Positions 21,331 through 32,191 of a stretch of 64,000 bases of DNA are shown piece after piece (position 1 is the stretch's first letter; each line of letters opens with the position of its first letter). Location: assembly GCA_037042915.1 (NCBI GenBank), contig CM073199.1:2666001-2730000 (forward strand). The letters are read 5' to 3'. The DNA is from Auricularia sp. M13 (taxonomy: Eukaryota; Basidiomycota; Agaricomycetes; Auriculariales; Auriculariaceae). Below the pieces are notes generated by a model. The model saw only the letters and a program-made list of their open reading frames with translations, did no database searches and was not told the origin of the DNA. Made by a program: the position numbers and the translations under genes.

Positions 21331-23392
21331 TCTGTGCTGCACTTTCGACGCTCCTGACACTGCCAATTCTCATATGTTGCCTTCCGGACTTACCGCAGAA
21401 GATGGTGTCGCCGCCCGAGGCTAGGCTAATGTATCCGGCCGTTGAGAATTTCTCGATGCAGGCACAGTTTCTCTTGAGCAGGTGCACATTATTGCCCTGT
21501 CTCATGCCGTCGTCAGTGACGGTCGTGAACATCTCCCGGCCTATCCGCATTCACCTGGTTAGACATTGCCTGCACATGTCAAGCCCACCCGCGTATGTCA
21601 GATTTATCCTCACATGGCGGAATGATGTACCGTCGCAAGCCAGCCGTCGTTCGTGGCGACAACACTGGCGTCATACTCACGCTCAAGGTCGGGGTTGCAA
21701 CTTGTATACCAAAGCCATGCTGCGTGGGCTGGGCCGTAAGTTGAATGTCGTGATCCGTCCCTATCATGAGGACCCGCGGCCGTTTCAGCAGCGCCATGTC
21801 GCGATCCCATGTAACCTTCGCCCTTCCCCCGGACCTTCAACCTTTCCTTTAACGTGCTTTCACTGAATGACTTACCGCGACCTGTATCACGCTCGTCTTC
21901 TCCTTAGTTTGGTTGCCCATCGCTCCGTCCGCCTGCACCGACTGCTCTATCTCGGTGCCTTATTACTCTCCTGTTCGGGATTGTATGTTAACTTCGCCGA
22001 GAAGCTGAACCCTAACGATCCATGGAAATGTTAGAACGCGAGCCGTTTTATCTATTCGGCAACGGCAGTGTGACAGAGAGGATGTGCGCGGTCTGTACTG
22101 TCCGTTTGCCAGAGCTTTCGGCGGGTACGGAATACACAGAGATATGACCAGCATTCCTTACAGAGGCATAGCCTACCAGGGTTCAGGAATTTACTAATTC
22201 GGGCGTCTACCAGTGTGAGCAACACCGATGACCGCAATGCGCTCTCTTGCAGCACTCTCCGTGCTTGGATTATCGGCCTGGTCTTCGCGTGGGGTGGTGC
22301 TACGTGCAACCTGTTCTTCAGGTCCAAGGCAGGTCCGAGCATGGGAATGTGGCAGGGACGCGACCGTATCACCTCAAATGGAAATAATTTCTTCCTTATA
22401 AGGTCTAGCGACTGTTTCCTGGTCCAAGCAATTCGTTTAGAGAGACCTGAACCAGGGTTCAGGAATACCGTAGTGAGACAGCGCTTAGACAACGACGAGA
22501 CAGTGGAAATTTCAAAAAGAGGTTGATTGAAGGCAGGTGCGGAAGTGCCCACAATGATGTCATATGTGTGACTGTTACTTTTGCGCGACGAGGAAAGAGC
22601 TAGATGGGGGAGGGGCGGGACAGCATGGATCATGCATCAGCCCAGCGACGTGCGGATGCCCTAAGCCGGAATGGGAGAGTCCTGCGACGCGGTGTGGGTA
22701 GGGAAAAGACCAAGTTGACCCCAGGCGGTCGATGGAGGCCCCCGGCTCAGTCCGATAGAGCTCCGATCTTGTGGGCCCACAGATTGAAGGCGATTTTTTG
22801 GGCACTTTTTTCAGAACCGCTGCCCTGGCGGGGATATTTGTGTTGCAGCTCTTCTTCAATTGAAGAGATCATGACATTCCTGCAGTTAATAGGCAAACAG
22901 ATAAAAGGTGAGCAAGATATGCAATCACACCTTCCTTATAAGGCAATATCCGGCGGAGATTTAGCCCACATAACTGCGATTTTTGACATCGGACCTCAAA
23001 TGGACTTAGCCGGGGGCCTGTCGATGGGTGGCCAGGATCCCAAGATGCAGCAGTCAGTGAGCAAAGATGGACTGAAGGCACTCACTCCGACGCCGCGCAG
23101 GTGTCCAGCGGCGTCGTTTCGTTGACAACAGAGATGAAGCAAAAGCAGATGTCGCTCAACGGATATTCGGACATACGGCTTGATTCGGCCGTAGCGGTCA
23201 CATCCGGCCGTTGGTTTCGGTTGGTCCGGTCGTTTTTGTCAGCAACTCGCATGCGTTTCTGGCCCGGGGCCACTATCAGAAATTGATGAGCAGAAAAGGC
23301 AACATCATGACCTTCCAAGCAAGGTGATGCGCTGATACCATTACAGTACGGGCAGCATGGTAAAGCGCTCTATAACATTACATTGCGACGGT
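21331..23392. other. No confident gene; possible decayed minus-strand gene at 21284-21840
   Basis: On the minus strand between 21840 and 21284 two frames give ordered, protein-like pieces (KRPRVLMIGTDHDIQLTAQ; LEREYDASVVATNDGWLATV), followed across a possible intron by FSTAGYISLASGGDTIFCG. The family is not recognised and the frames do not join cleanly. The rest (21900-23390) has only short frames. TTCCTTATAAGG-like boxes occur near 22393 and 22931. Confidence 0.25.
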
Positions 23393-23834
23393 CTAGTTAT
23401 CACGGTTGACACGGGGAGTATGCATGTTGTCAGCCAATCCCTCGAGAATATACTGGCGCAGACGCTCCTCTGCGCAGACAAACGGTAACTGGCAGTGATT
23501 CCGTGATAGATTCTTGAATCTCAAAGAGGCCCCCACGTACCTTGTCCACCAACATCGTGTGCAGATAAACCGCGACGACGTCCGCGCGGATTTGGCGCTC
23601 GAGGTCGGCTTTTGACAGCGAATGTCTGTTGTATTCTTAGTCCATGCAACACCGCGCTAACGGAAGGCCATACGCATAGAACACTCCGATGGTATCATTA
23701 CCACCTACTTGGCCGACGTACCCCCGCCCAATGGCCAGACCGTATTTCGTGAGGCTGTCTTTGCCCTCCTCGATATACGAGAATGAAGTGAGGTCGATAT
23801 ATTTTCCGTCGGCGGGCTTCGTGAGAAGTATCAT
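23393..23834 (-). CDS. Small orphan protein, 113 aa, three exons
   Basis: Exons 23834-23674, 23625-23541 and 23488-23393 with 48- and 52-nt GT-AG introns join in frame to 113 aa ending at TAG. It begins MILLTKPADGKYIDLTSFSY, contains a Gly-rich stretch (GLAIGRGYVGQVGGNDTIG), then a charged helical half (KADLERQIRADVVAVYLHTM; EERLRQYILEGLADNM). No signal peptide or membrane segment is seen. A TATTTAAG box lies 33 nt upstream of the ATG. I do not recognise a family. The consistent splicing and promoter suggest a real gene rather than noise. Confidence 0.55.
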
Positions 23835-23866
23835 GGCGGGTAGAGAAGAAGGCGGGCCCCACCAGT

Positions 23867-23874
23867 CTTAAATA
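23867..23874 (-). promoter_or_regulatory. TATA-like box of the 113-aa gene
   Basis: TATTTAAG on the minus strand, 33 nt before the start codon at 23834, implying a very short 5' leader. Confidence 0.4.
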
Positions 23875-23899
23875 GCCACAAGTTGGGCTTCTCGATTTG

Positions 23900-24486
23900 A
23901 CTGCCTGCAAATACCAGGGGAGATGCCAAGGCGACGCACGAAACTAATGTGCATTGAACGTGCTTCTCAAACAGACTTGACGAACATTGTGTTTTGTGGC
24001 TCAGCGCGATCTTCAGCTTCGCGCGCCGCATGGCATTGGGGCGAATGCGTGCTGTTCAGAACCACTTGTCGAGCGCATCGGCGATCTTCTCCACGAGCGC
24101 CACTTAATGGCTCGCGGTGTTCTGAAGGATCTTCACGTTGCCTTGCGGGCTGTCACCCTTGGCGGCGAGCCTGCCAAGATGCATACTCCTTCTATCAGGG
24201 ATGCCGGTGTTTGCCGTTGTGCACACAACCAAGGCGTAACGTAGTAACCACCTAGGAAGGAGTATGGCTGAGATGGTCATTGACCCTGAAGAACTTATTG
24301 GCTGGCAATCGAGCTAGCGAGATCGGACGGCGCAATGGATTGCGCCACAGCTGAATACCCTCCGCTGAGCGAGGCTGAGCGGCTTTTACAAGAATGAGTG
24401 GTTCAGCTGTGGCGATGAGACGATCGGGGCCAACTGGATTGACAGGCGCAATCTAGCCTGGATGATCAGGCTTTCTGGAAAGCGAT
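23900..24486. other. No recognisable gene
   Basis: A plus-strand frame (23987-24244) has an even, protein-like composition (GEPAKMHTPSIRDAGVCRC) but no recognised domain and no supported splice context. Confidence 0.25.
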
Positions 24487-24539
24487 GCGCTGAGCCGTTC
24501 GACCAAGGTTTGGCAATGTTTGGTCGAACGGCTCAGCGC
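24487..24539. repeat. Perfect 20-bp hairpin
   Basis: GCGCTGAGCCGTTCGACCAA (24487-24506) pairs without mismatch with 24520-24539; the loop is 13 nt. Outside it, TTCTGGAA (left) and TTCCAGAA (right) extend the stem after a small bulge. Confidence 0.9.
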
Positions 24540-26711
24540 GTTCCAGAAGCGGACCCGCGCTTCGACCAGACAAACAAACGCGCGGGTGCGGTCCCGTCAC
24601 TACAGGCCTGGATTATCGAGGCTAGGCGCAATCGAGGGCGAACCCTACTTGCTGCAGTTCCTCTCATGCCGTAAGACTTCACAACCCGAAATGTGAGAGT
24701 CGGAAGTGCGACTTGACAGGCCGTCGACGTTGAGACTGGGGGCAAATTCCTGAAGCAATAACGCCCCAAGGGCCCTTTCAGGGCACAACCCGCGACCTTA
24801 TATAGCAATGATGATGATAATTGAGAAAATATGCAATGGGAAAGACAACTTTGTGAGAAAATGCCAACCTATTGGCAGATGCGGTAGCGGCGCTCATGCG
24901 AGGTGGTTCCCACCGCGCCATTCGCGCCGCTACCTTGTTAGATGGGCCCATTTGAATGTTCGGAGAACTCAGATGCCGGACCTGCACCGGTGACACTGGG
25001 CGTTGTGAGGACGCGGGTAGGGCGGGGAGAAAGCTCGATGAGCATGCCGGCTCGAAGTGACTCACAGTACAGCGTCATTTTGGCCGCGAGCTTGCGGTCC
25101 GGTCCATTCTGCCCCAGATGCAATAAATGCGACGAGCGAGAAGCACACGAAGCGCAGACGGCGTCGGCGGCGGGAGTGTACTGTACTCGGGCGGAGGCGT
25201 CCCTTCCTCGACCACGATCTTGGCCGCCTTGGCCTTCGTCGCGGGCGGAACGATGGAGACGATGGTCGAGGACGCGCCCACCAACGCTAATGCAGGCTTT
25301 TCTAGCGTATTTGTCTTCGTCTTGGCCTTTGTCGCCGTAATTGGCGTTCCATTCGCCTTGTAACACATTAGCAAGGTAAATAATACGGGGAACGGCACGG
25401 TGCTCTCTTTTGGCGCCTCCTCCTGCGCCTGCGGCTCTACGAGCTGCTGAATTCGCCAGGAAATACGAGCAAAGAGCAGGCGACAGCAGAGACGCAAGAC
25501 CCACGCGTAGGCGACCACCGTCCTCAGGCCGTCCGACACGCCCTCGCCTGCGCCCGCCTGGCGGTGGGCGAGCACCGCATCATGCGGCAAGCGCACGGCG
25601 TCCGAGTCGGCCTGGGCGGTGCGGCAGTCGCGCAGTTTCCCGCGAGACGACCGCGTGCAGCGGAGCGACGAGCTGGAGCAGCTTTGGCGGGCTCTCTTTG
25701 CTCTGTTGAACGGCTGCGCACGCGGGAGAGCTTGTCGAGTGCGTCCGCGGCGGTTTTCCTCGCTGAGCTCGTGCGCGTTGCTGTGTTCTTGTGTTACGGG
25801 CGAGTGAGAAGAGGAGCAGAGTGGCATGCGACTGGAACGGCGAGAACGTACTGCAGGCGCGGGGATATCGAGGTACGCCTCTGCTGCTGGACGATATGAG
25901 CATGAGCATGGGCGTGGGCGTGGGTGGACGATAGCGGGTCCATCCCAAGCAAGAATACGCGGCAATTCAGATGCAGATCTAGCTGCTCTCGGCTCTCGAT
26001 GACTGCTGCCAAGAGACTTGAAGAACACCTGCACAAGATACGATTGTGGTGCACTCAAAGACGAGGCGCTTCCTGAGATAGGCTAGCAAGACGGAGAGCA
26101 CGGAGACTACTGCCACGGTGAAGAGGAGAAGTGTTGCGGACACGCTGCAGGTCATCGGCGGACAGGGTTGACAACACAGTTACGAATATACCCCGAGCTT
26201 CCTGTCTTAGGTTCGTGCATCAAAGAGAACGTTGTCGCAGTTGGTATGTCGCACAATCAGGCATGTTGTGACGACGCACAGCATTGCCGCATGTTGTGGG
26301 TCGTTTCCCAGAAACACCTCGCATCTATGAGAGAGGTAGCCGGTTTGAGGACAGTGTCGGCAAGCGGGAGCAGGAGAGCCAGTGCATGGAGCTGGCGGGG
26401 CTGCACGACTGCGTGACTTGATCGCTCACGCAGGAGGTCGGGATCGGGTTGCGTTCGTCGTCGAGGAAGTGCACACACTCTGTGGAAGAACTGATCAAGC
26501 TGCGCGTCGCGCCCGCGCCGAGGCAGCGCGTGTGCGCGGATCGGACATGGCAAGCACGGGCCCAGGAAGACAAAGCTGACATTCGGAGTGTTAAAGCGTG
26601 ACGCCAAGCGCAAATGCGGCTGATGCGCAGCATTCAAGCCGAAACTTTCCGGCGGAGAATACTATAAAAGGGGAAGTTCATCAAAAGTGGCGGTTTAGTA
26701 TCAATAATTAA
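24540..26711. other. No confident gene
   Basis: GC-rich, with many overlapping open frames on both strands, so openness means little. On the minus strand 25770-25075 one frame has a helical region (TVVAYAWVLRLCCRLLFARI) and a PPPEYSTLPPP tail containing a PPxY motif, which could be the end of a small membrane-linked protein. Splicing could not be resolved and I do not name it. A TATAAAAGGGG box lies at about 26663-26673. Confidence 0.25.
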
Positions 26712-26882
26712 CAGCTATTTTCGATGGTGTAGAGCATAAGAAATTCCCTTCACATAGCAAATCATGATCTGCCTTTTCTGGTAGCTCAAGCAGTGCCCAG
26801 ACCACCGAAAACGGCAGATCAGTGATGAATCAACTATGTAAACGAAATCCTTACTTATGCTCTACACCATCGAAAATAGCTG
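26712..26882. repeat. 171-bp palindromic element with 29-bp perfect ends
   Basis: 26712-26740 and 26854-26882 are perfect inverted repeats (starting CAGCTATTTTCGATGG). Inside, TGATCTGCC / GGCAGATCA and other short blocks also pair, so the whole element can fold. Flanks TAA and AAA give no clear target duplication. Non-coding; MITE-like or foldback. Confidence 0.8.
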
Positions 26883-27117
26883 AAATAGTGCGGATTCGCA
26901 GCACGATTACCAAGGTCCTTTGCCGGACCCCGCTCCGACTGTTGACAGTGCGACGGGAGGTGTAGACCCAGTAGTTAGATTTTCGAAGGCAAGTATACCA
27001 TGAACGATAGTATCAAAGTCAAATGAGAGGAACGACGAACGAAGAGCAAGCTGAGCCTGCCCGCCTTCATTCAATTCACACGAGTATGCGGCAATTGGGT
27101 GGCACGGCCAGTAGTCT

Positions 27118-27891
27118 CTATTTTTTCTCGATCTCTGCCAAACAGGCCTCGAAGACTTTTTCTGCGGGGTATCGTCAGAGCTTGACGCAAAGTGAAGGTA
27201 GGGGGATGTAAGGATCACCGATGTTGAGATCATTGAGAGCGCTGGTCTCAATGCAGGTACAGCCAAAATCTTTCGCGAGAGCCTCCGCCCGCTCCGCACT
27301 GACTTCTCGGCTGCCGGTGGGGTATCCAGTGAGCACATACGGCGTATGACGCTTGTAGCCACACCCGGATAAACCGGGCTGGGCGTCGAGGTCTCACACT
27401 CACCAAGGAAGGTCCGCCTGTTGGCCGACGAGCACCACGGGCACGGACTTGAGCCCGCATAAGTCGAGGATCTTGTCGTACACGACCCTGACCACGTCGA
27501 ACGACGCGAGCGACGCGACCGAGTACACGAGCACATAGCCGTGGATGTCTATCGCGTACCTGGCGTTCAGGCACGAGAACTCGTCCTAATCACGCGTCAG
27601 TAGCGAGAGAGTGGGAAGCGGTGGGGCGGGGGCTGCGTACAAGGCCGGGCGTGTCGATGATCGTACAGTCATATTCGAGCCCGTCATACGTGATGCTCTT
27701 GCTGTGCGTTTGCTCAAGCGTTGGAATATACCGCTCTACAAAACGCGACTCGATGTACTGCACAAGCAGGGAGGTCTTCCCTGCAACAGTTGTTGACTTA
27801 GCACAGACGATGGGGGGCGCCGCCGCCGTGACGCACCGACCGCTCGTGAGCCGAGCACGACGATGCGACGCTTTTTGATGTCGTTGGACAT
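27118..27891 (-). CDS. Rheb-like small GTPase without CaaX box
   Basis: Five exons (27891-27837, 27780-27641, 27585-27404, 27310-27219, 27161-27118) with introns of 55-93 nt join in frame to 170 aa. The P-loop is GSRAVGKTS; the effector segment FVERYIPTLEQTHSKSI matches Rheb; IHGYVLVYSVASLASFDVV and the G4 motif VGQQAD also match. Rheb normally sits on endomembranes through a farnesylated C-terminal CaaX and activates TORC1. Here the protein stops at CLAEIEKK, right after the last helix of the G domain, with no hypervariable tail or CaaX. The switch-II motif, normally DTAGQDE, reads DTPGL|DE across an intron, so the family glutamine is a leucine (residue 65). No alternative splice restoring either was found. 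It could be a divergent paralogue or a young pseudogene. Confidence 0.85.
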
Positions 27892-28031
27892 GGTGGATAG
27901 TGCTGAGAGGAACAAGGAAAGAGCGAAAATGGCACAAATATCAGGAGAGACGATAGCCTCCTCGCGTCATTAAGTGTAAACACACATTGTATGTGTCCGC
28001 TTTTGGCGCCTTGCGCAGACGTGCCCCAAGC

Positions 28032-28055
28032 CCCATTGCCAGTACTGGCAATGGG
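28032..28055. repeat. Perfect 24-bp palindrome
   Basis: CCCATTGCCAGT joined directly to its reverse complement, with no spacer. It lies about 140 bp upstream of the start codon of the Rheb-like gene and could be a dimer-binding site or chance. Confidence 0.9.
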
Positions 28056-28244
28056 TGTAAACCATAACCAATACTAACAACTGCGTGGTTGGTGAGGCCG
28101 TGAGCATTCTGCGCGAGCACGTCGATGCCTCCCCGGCAACCATCTCATCTGCCACGCGCCGTCAGCGCAGAAAGGATGACAGTAATTATGAGGATAGCAA
28201 GCGTATGCCTAGCGCTGCGGCGGCGCCGATCAACACAGACAGCA

Positions 28245-28345
28245 AGACGGATGCTTGAACTGGGGCGCGAGGACTGGCGAGAGACACCCCTGGCGGTACA
28301 GGCAGGTTCAAGAACGTCTCAACTGCAACGCGTGCGGCCTGCCAG
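28245..28345 (+). pseudogene. GATA-type zinc finger remnant
   Basis: One frame reads CLNWGARTGERHP, then LNCNACGLPAG. The GATA finger pattern is CxxC, about 18 residues, CNAC. Here the second cysteine is a tryptophan (TGG for TGC), and the middle part fits the family better in a neighbouring frame (GETPL-like), suggesting indels. A GTAAGC donor follows. The upstream frame (about 28100-28245) is charged and Ser/Ala-rich without a domain. Likely the remains of a GATA transcription factor; too short to be sure. Confidence 0.45.
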
Positions 28346-28984
28346 CTGGTAAGCCTGCCGCTACCGCCGCCATGAACCTGGGATCGCCGCGACCGACGTG
28401 ACGTCTCTGACGTTTCCGACCAATGAGATTAATCTCCGTCGCCAAATTCAATATTGAGCGAACCCGTCGCATACCGGGCTTAGGCACTACTCGCTGCTCG
28501 ATGAAAGCGTGAGACGTTCGGGACGATAGGGCTTGGGGCTACGCAGCGCAATGCAGACGATACAGGTCAATTATGACGTACCAAAAGCATTTTCAGATAG
28601 CCTCTCTTCCTGCGCCTGTTCAAAATGGATTAGACGGCATACATTTTGAGAGAGTGGGCAGGATGCCGAAATAATCGATGCTGGCCCTGAGTGTAATGTC
28701 TGAGCTATTGAAATCAGAAGGGTTGTGAACAACTGCATATGCATACAGTAGTCGTACAGGTGGGCATGGGACATAGAGCAAAAGCATGATGCGCAATCGA
28801 AGCAGAGCGGAGAGTCGGGAAACAGCACCGAGTCCGCGAGAACGCCGGGGCAAGCGAGAGCACAGAGAAGAAGGCGAGAGCGGGGAAAGATAACGGTACA
28901 GATACTAGATCATGGGAGAACGTGGACTCGGAGGTGGACTGCAGGAGGCACCTGTGCGGCAGGCGGGAGGGGGGCGGCAGGCAC
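28346..28984. other. No recognisable gene
   Basis: About 640 bp between the GATA remnant and the 3' end of the YABBY-like gene, with short frames only. May contain the 3' UTR of that gene. Confidence 0.3.
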
Positions 28985-29366
28985 TCATTTGCCATTCTTG
29001 GGGTTCTCGCGTGCGGTCTTCCAGTTGGCAGCAGCAAGCTTGAACCTGCAGAGTGTCAGCAAGACCAAACAGGATTGGAGGAGAGACCCGGAACCTTTCG
29101 CCGTGAGTGGTCCCAGGTTGGGAGTCCTTGAGCCGTTGCAGTTCCTACAGAAGTGTCAGTAGGCATTCTGAAGCATATAGAGACATTCGGACGCTGCGAA
29201 TGAACTTGTTGTAGACGTGTATCTTCTTGGCACCTCCGCCCGACGACTTCTCTGGTGAACATCAAATAAACCCCACAGCGCGGGAGGTCAGAGCCGTGGA
29301 GAGCGTACTCTTCTTGGGGGCGACCTTCTCAGTAGGCTTTGTTGTCTTGGGTTTTCCCGCTACCAT
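28985..29366 (-). CDS. YABBY/HMG-like DNA-binding protein
   Basis: Four exons (29366-29309, 29251-29193, 29144-29095, 29045-28985) with introns of 48-57 nt join in frame to 75 aa. The basic N terminus (MVAGKPKTTKPTEKVAPKK, then KKSSGGGAKK) leads into an HMG-like helix set: IHVYNKFIRSELQRLKDSQP, then TTHGERFKLAAANWKTAREN, ending PKNGK. This is the pattern of the short fungal YABBY-like proteins related to HMG boxes (NHP6-like), which bind DNA with little sequence preference. Usual family members are somewhat longer (about 90-110 aa). The donor of intron 2 (GTCCGA) is weak. Function is inferred from family. Confidence 0.75.
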
Positions 29367-30009
29367 GGTGGAGCAAGTTGAGATGGGCTCTAGAAGACGA
29401 CAGGCGTTGTAAGCACCGCTGTCTCGTGAAGCATCGGCGCATGTACGCACTGGGGAAAGGGCTGGAAATGACGGCTGAGAGACCTCCAACGTTAGCTGAG
29501 ACGTTCTGAACGTGCAATAAGAGAAAACGCCAACCACCTTCTCGGAGGAAAAACAGTCGAGGAGGAGAAGTGCGACTGGCAGCGTTTGAATCTTGGGCAT
29601 GTTCGATTTGCTGCCGCTTTCCATTTCCGGGGAGCGTGACATGGCCGGACCGTGGTCCCGAGCGTCTCTGGGGTTGTCCATTTGCCGCCGGGCCCGGGGT
29701 ACGCTTACTCAATGCATGCTTTGGCATAGATGTTTGAAGCATCAGACGCGTCGGGAATCGCCATTTGCTACTCTATTCCACGACGACACAGTACCGTACG
29801 AGGGAAAAGATGCGATACCTAGTCTGGGACAGGAGGGGGAGGAAAGAGTGCGATGACGACGAGGATGGGGGAACGGCGGGGGAGCGGATGAATGAAAAGA
29901 TTAAAAGGGGGGCGGGAGATGTAGACGGAGGTTTGAGAGCGGGAGTGGGAAGCATCCGGTGTTTGTGCATTGTGTTTTCGGTGCTTGTAAGTATTTGTCG
30001 CGCTCTCGG
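29367..30009. other. Upstream flank of the YABBY-like gene, no gene seen
   Basis: About 640 bp. No consistent frame; probable promoter sequence of the minus-strand YABBY-like gene near 29367-29600. Confidence 0.3.
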
Positions 30010-30400
30010 AACCTAGTGGTTCACGGTTTTCGGGTTCGCCACAGCGCAGGCAGAGAGGCGAATCTATGGCGCGGATGCAGTGGAGGTACCTGTCCAGGGC
30101 GACGTGTCCGGTGCGCAACTGCGTGAGTTACGCTGCATGCGTGCGTTTCAGACCGTGGTATGCGCGAGCTACTTTTGCGGACGGCGGCGAGGCATCAAAG
30201 CGGGCGTAGCGATTGCCGCGCTCTGACGTTGCCCAGCGTTGCTGCCACGGGACTGTTTGAAGGTGGCGCGGAGCGCGGCGGCTGTCTGGCAACGGTGCGC
30301 CTCCAATCGAGGCAGGTACTGCATCATCTCCAGCGGCTGCGACTTTGGCCTCCATGTCGGCCAGCTCGTTTGCCGAAACAATCGTAGAATTACTGAGCAC
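30010..30400 (-). mobile_element. LINE 3' fragment (RNase H end), second copy
   Basis: Minus-strand remains of the same LINE region as at 14228-15150: NELADMEAKVAAAGDDAVP, then FDASPPSAKVARAYHGLKRT, then RTGHVALDRYLHCIRAIDSP and LCLRCGEPEN. Several breaks; nothing of the reverse transcriptase remains. Confidence 0.7.
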
Positions 30401-32191
30401 ATAACTTCCAGACGTCTCGTTCGACCTGGACGAGCCGCTCGACAGAGTGCCCTTCGTGTATCGTGAGAGGTCGGTGGCCAGGCACGCACGACGCTCCAGA
30501 AGCTGTAGACGGAGACGAGGCGGTTGCGTGGATCAGGATCAGTCTGAGCCGGCGCCAACGTTCCTGACGGCATGAAACCATCCGCGCCGCCCCAGACTTT
30601 CATCCTCAGGGCATTACGCTGTTCTTCCTGATCGGAGCTCCGTATTCCTGACCGAAGAATGTGTTCATCTGCTCGGCGAAGCTGGAATCGGAACCCTGCC
30701 TCCTCGATCTCCCAGATCATCAATTGGGGCGCACAAGCTCGTCCCGACATACTGTATATCACGCTGCCTGATACTACTACTAGGATCATCGCACCACCAC
30801 CCAGCGTTTTAGGCATTTGCCTGGGACCCTCAAGCAAATACTCGTCAAGGCATTGAATCTCGTGCGACGGGCACCTCGGGCCCGTTGGAGCAATGTCTTG
30901 TGTTACGTTGGTGGACGAGTTCGCCTATGTCAGGTCGGTCGGTCAGCACACTCGCCCCATCTCTTCTAATCCGCAGCACGCACGGCAGCAGCGGCACGGC
31001 CAGCAGCGGGCCAGGCGATGCAGGTACGCGTCAGGGCCCTGTGATCTTTGCAGCGCGCGAGTGCGACAAGTTTGCCCGAAGGCGACGACGGCGCCGCGGC
31101 TTCGGCGAGCTCTCGTTTGCCATCTAGGTGTATCATGCTTGACTTTTACTGTTGCTCCTCAACGCTCTTCGATCCAGGTTCACTTATCGACTCAATCGCA
31201 AGCCCTTCGAATGGTATCCGAAGACGCAGAATGGCCTCCCAAGCATCTCGGTGAGCGTGCCCCCTCTCATGATAAATCCCGGCGAACTCATTCCCCGTAG
31301 TTTTTGCTTACTGAATCATTTAAACTAAGTATATGTGACGAACATCCTACTGCCCTCCATCGTTCTGCCTGCCTCTGGCGATGCCAGCGCTTTCCCTTCC
31401 CATCCCAGCGACCGCCGGGATTTACCCATTTCGCGAGATCTTCGCGGAAGCAATCAGTACAGACTGCACGGAAAGAATGATATCTGTGCGGGGCATTGAT
31501 GAGCTCGGCACAACGGCGACGAAACAGTCTCACGTCAAGTATGTTTCTTGGCGAAATACTCCAAGGTCTTCAACTGGATCCGTGTTTCGAGTTTACTGCT
31601 AGACGAAAAGTGAGTAGGGGTCGAAAATCGTTTGTTAATGTGATCACTCACTCAATGAAGAAGAGAACCCAGTATTAGTGCAGTCTGCTCTGCGCCGACT
31701 TGAAGTCGAGGTAGATATCAGCTTTCCATGTTCAGCAATGGCGTTCGCGCCCCGGATTGCGTGAAAAGAATCCAGGGTTCGATTTCTATCGCGAGCTGTG
31801 AGTATGTCCAATCCATTTCAACGCTTCTCACTCACCGTCCGACTAAGTAGTCCTCACGCTTCGGGCAGCTATCGAGTCACGCAAAGGCGGATTTCAGTCG
31901 CTGGCTCGAAGAAGTGGCATTGATCGAGGATCCGAGTCCGTGCAAGCTCTTGAGTACACGCGACTGATTCTTATGACAGTGGAAGTAGAACCCTGATCAT
32001 GCGCACTTTGCATGGAAGTCTCGGCAGTCGGCGATAGCGCCGAGTTGATCTTGACAAGTGTGTTCTCAGATAAGATTACGCAAACGCGAGCTCACGTCTG
32101 CGTTGCATAAGTCAAAATCTTGGCGAGAGAAAGTAATGTTAAATAAATCTGCATAACAATTATTCAGCACGCCCTTGAATCTTTCGAAAAG
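30401..32191. other. No recognisable gene
   Basis: Short frames on both strands without known domains. A GGGTTCGATTT near 31768 looks like a tRNA B box, but no tRNA fold could be drawn around it. Confidence 0.3.

Noticed and set aside
24938-26058. Minus-strand gene with PPxY tail
   Set aside because: Frames are protein-like in places but no consistent exon set could be built; noted only as a possibility.
31760-31790. Possible tRNA gene around GGGTTCGATTT
   Set aside because: No acceptor stem, A box or anticodon arm could be drawn.
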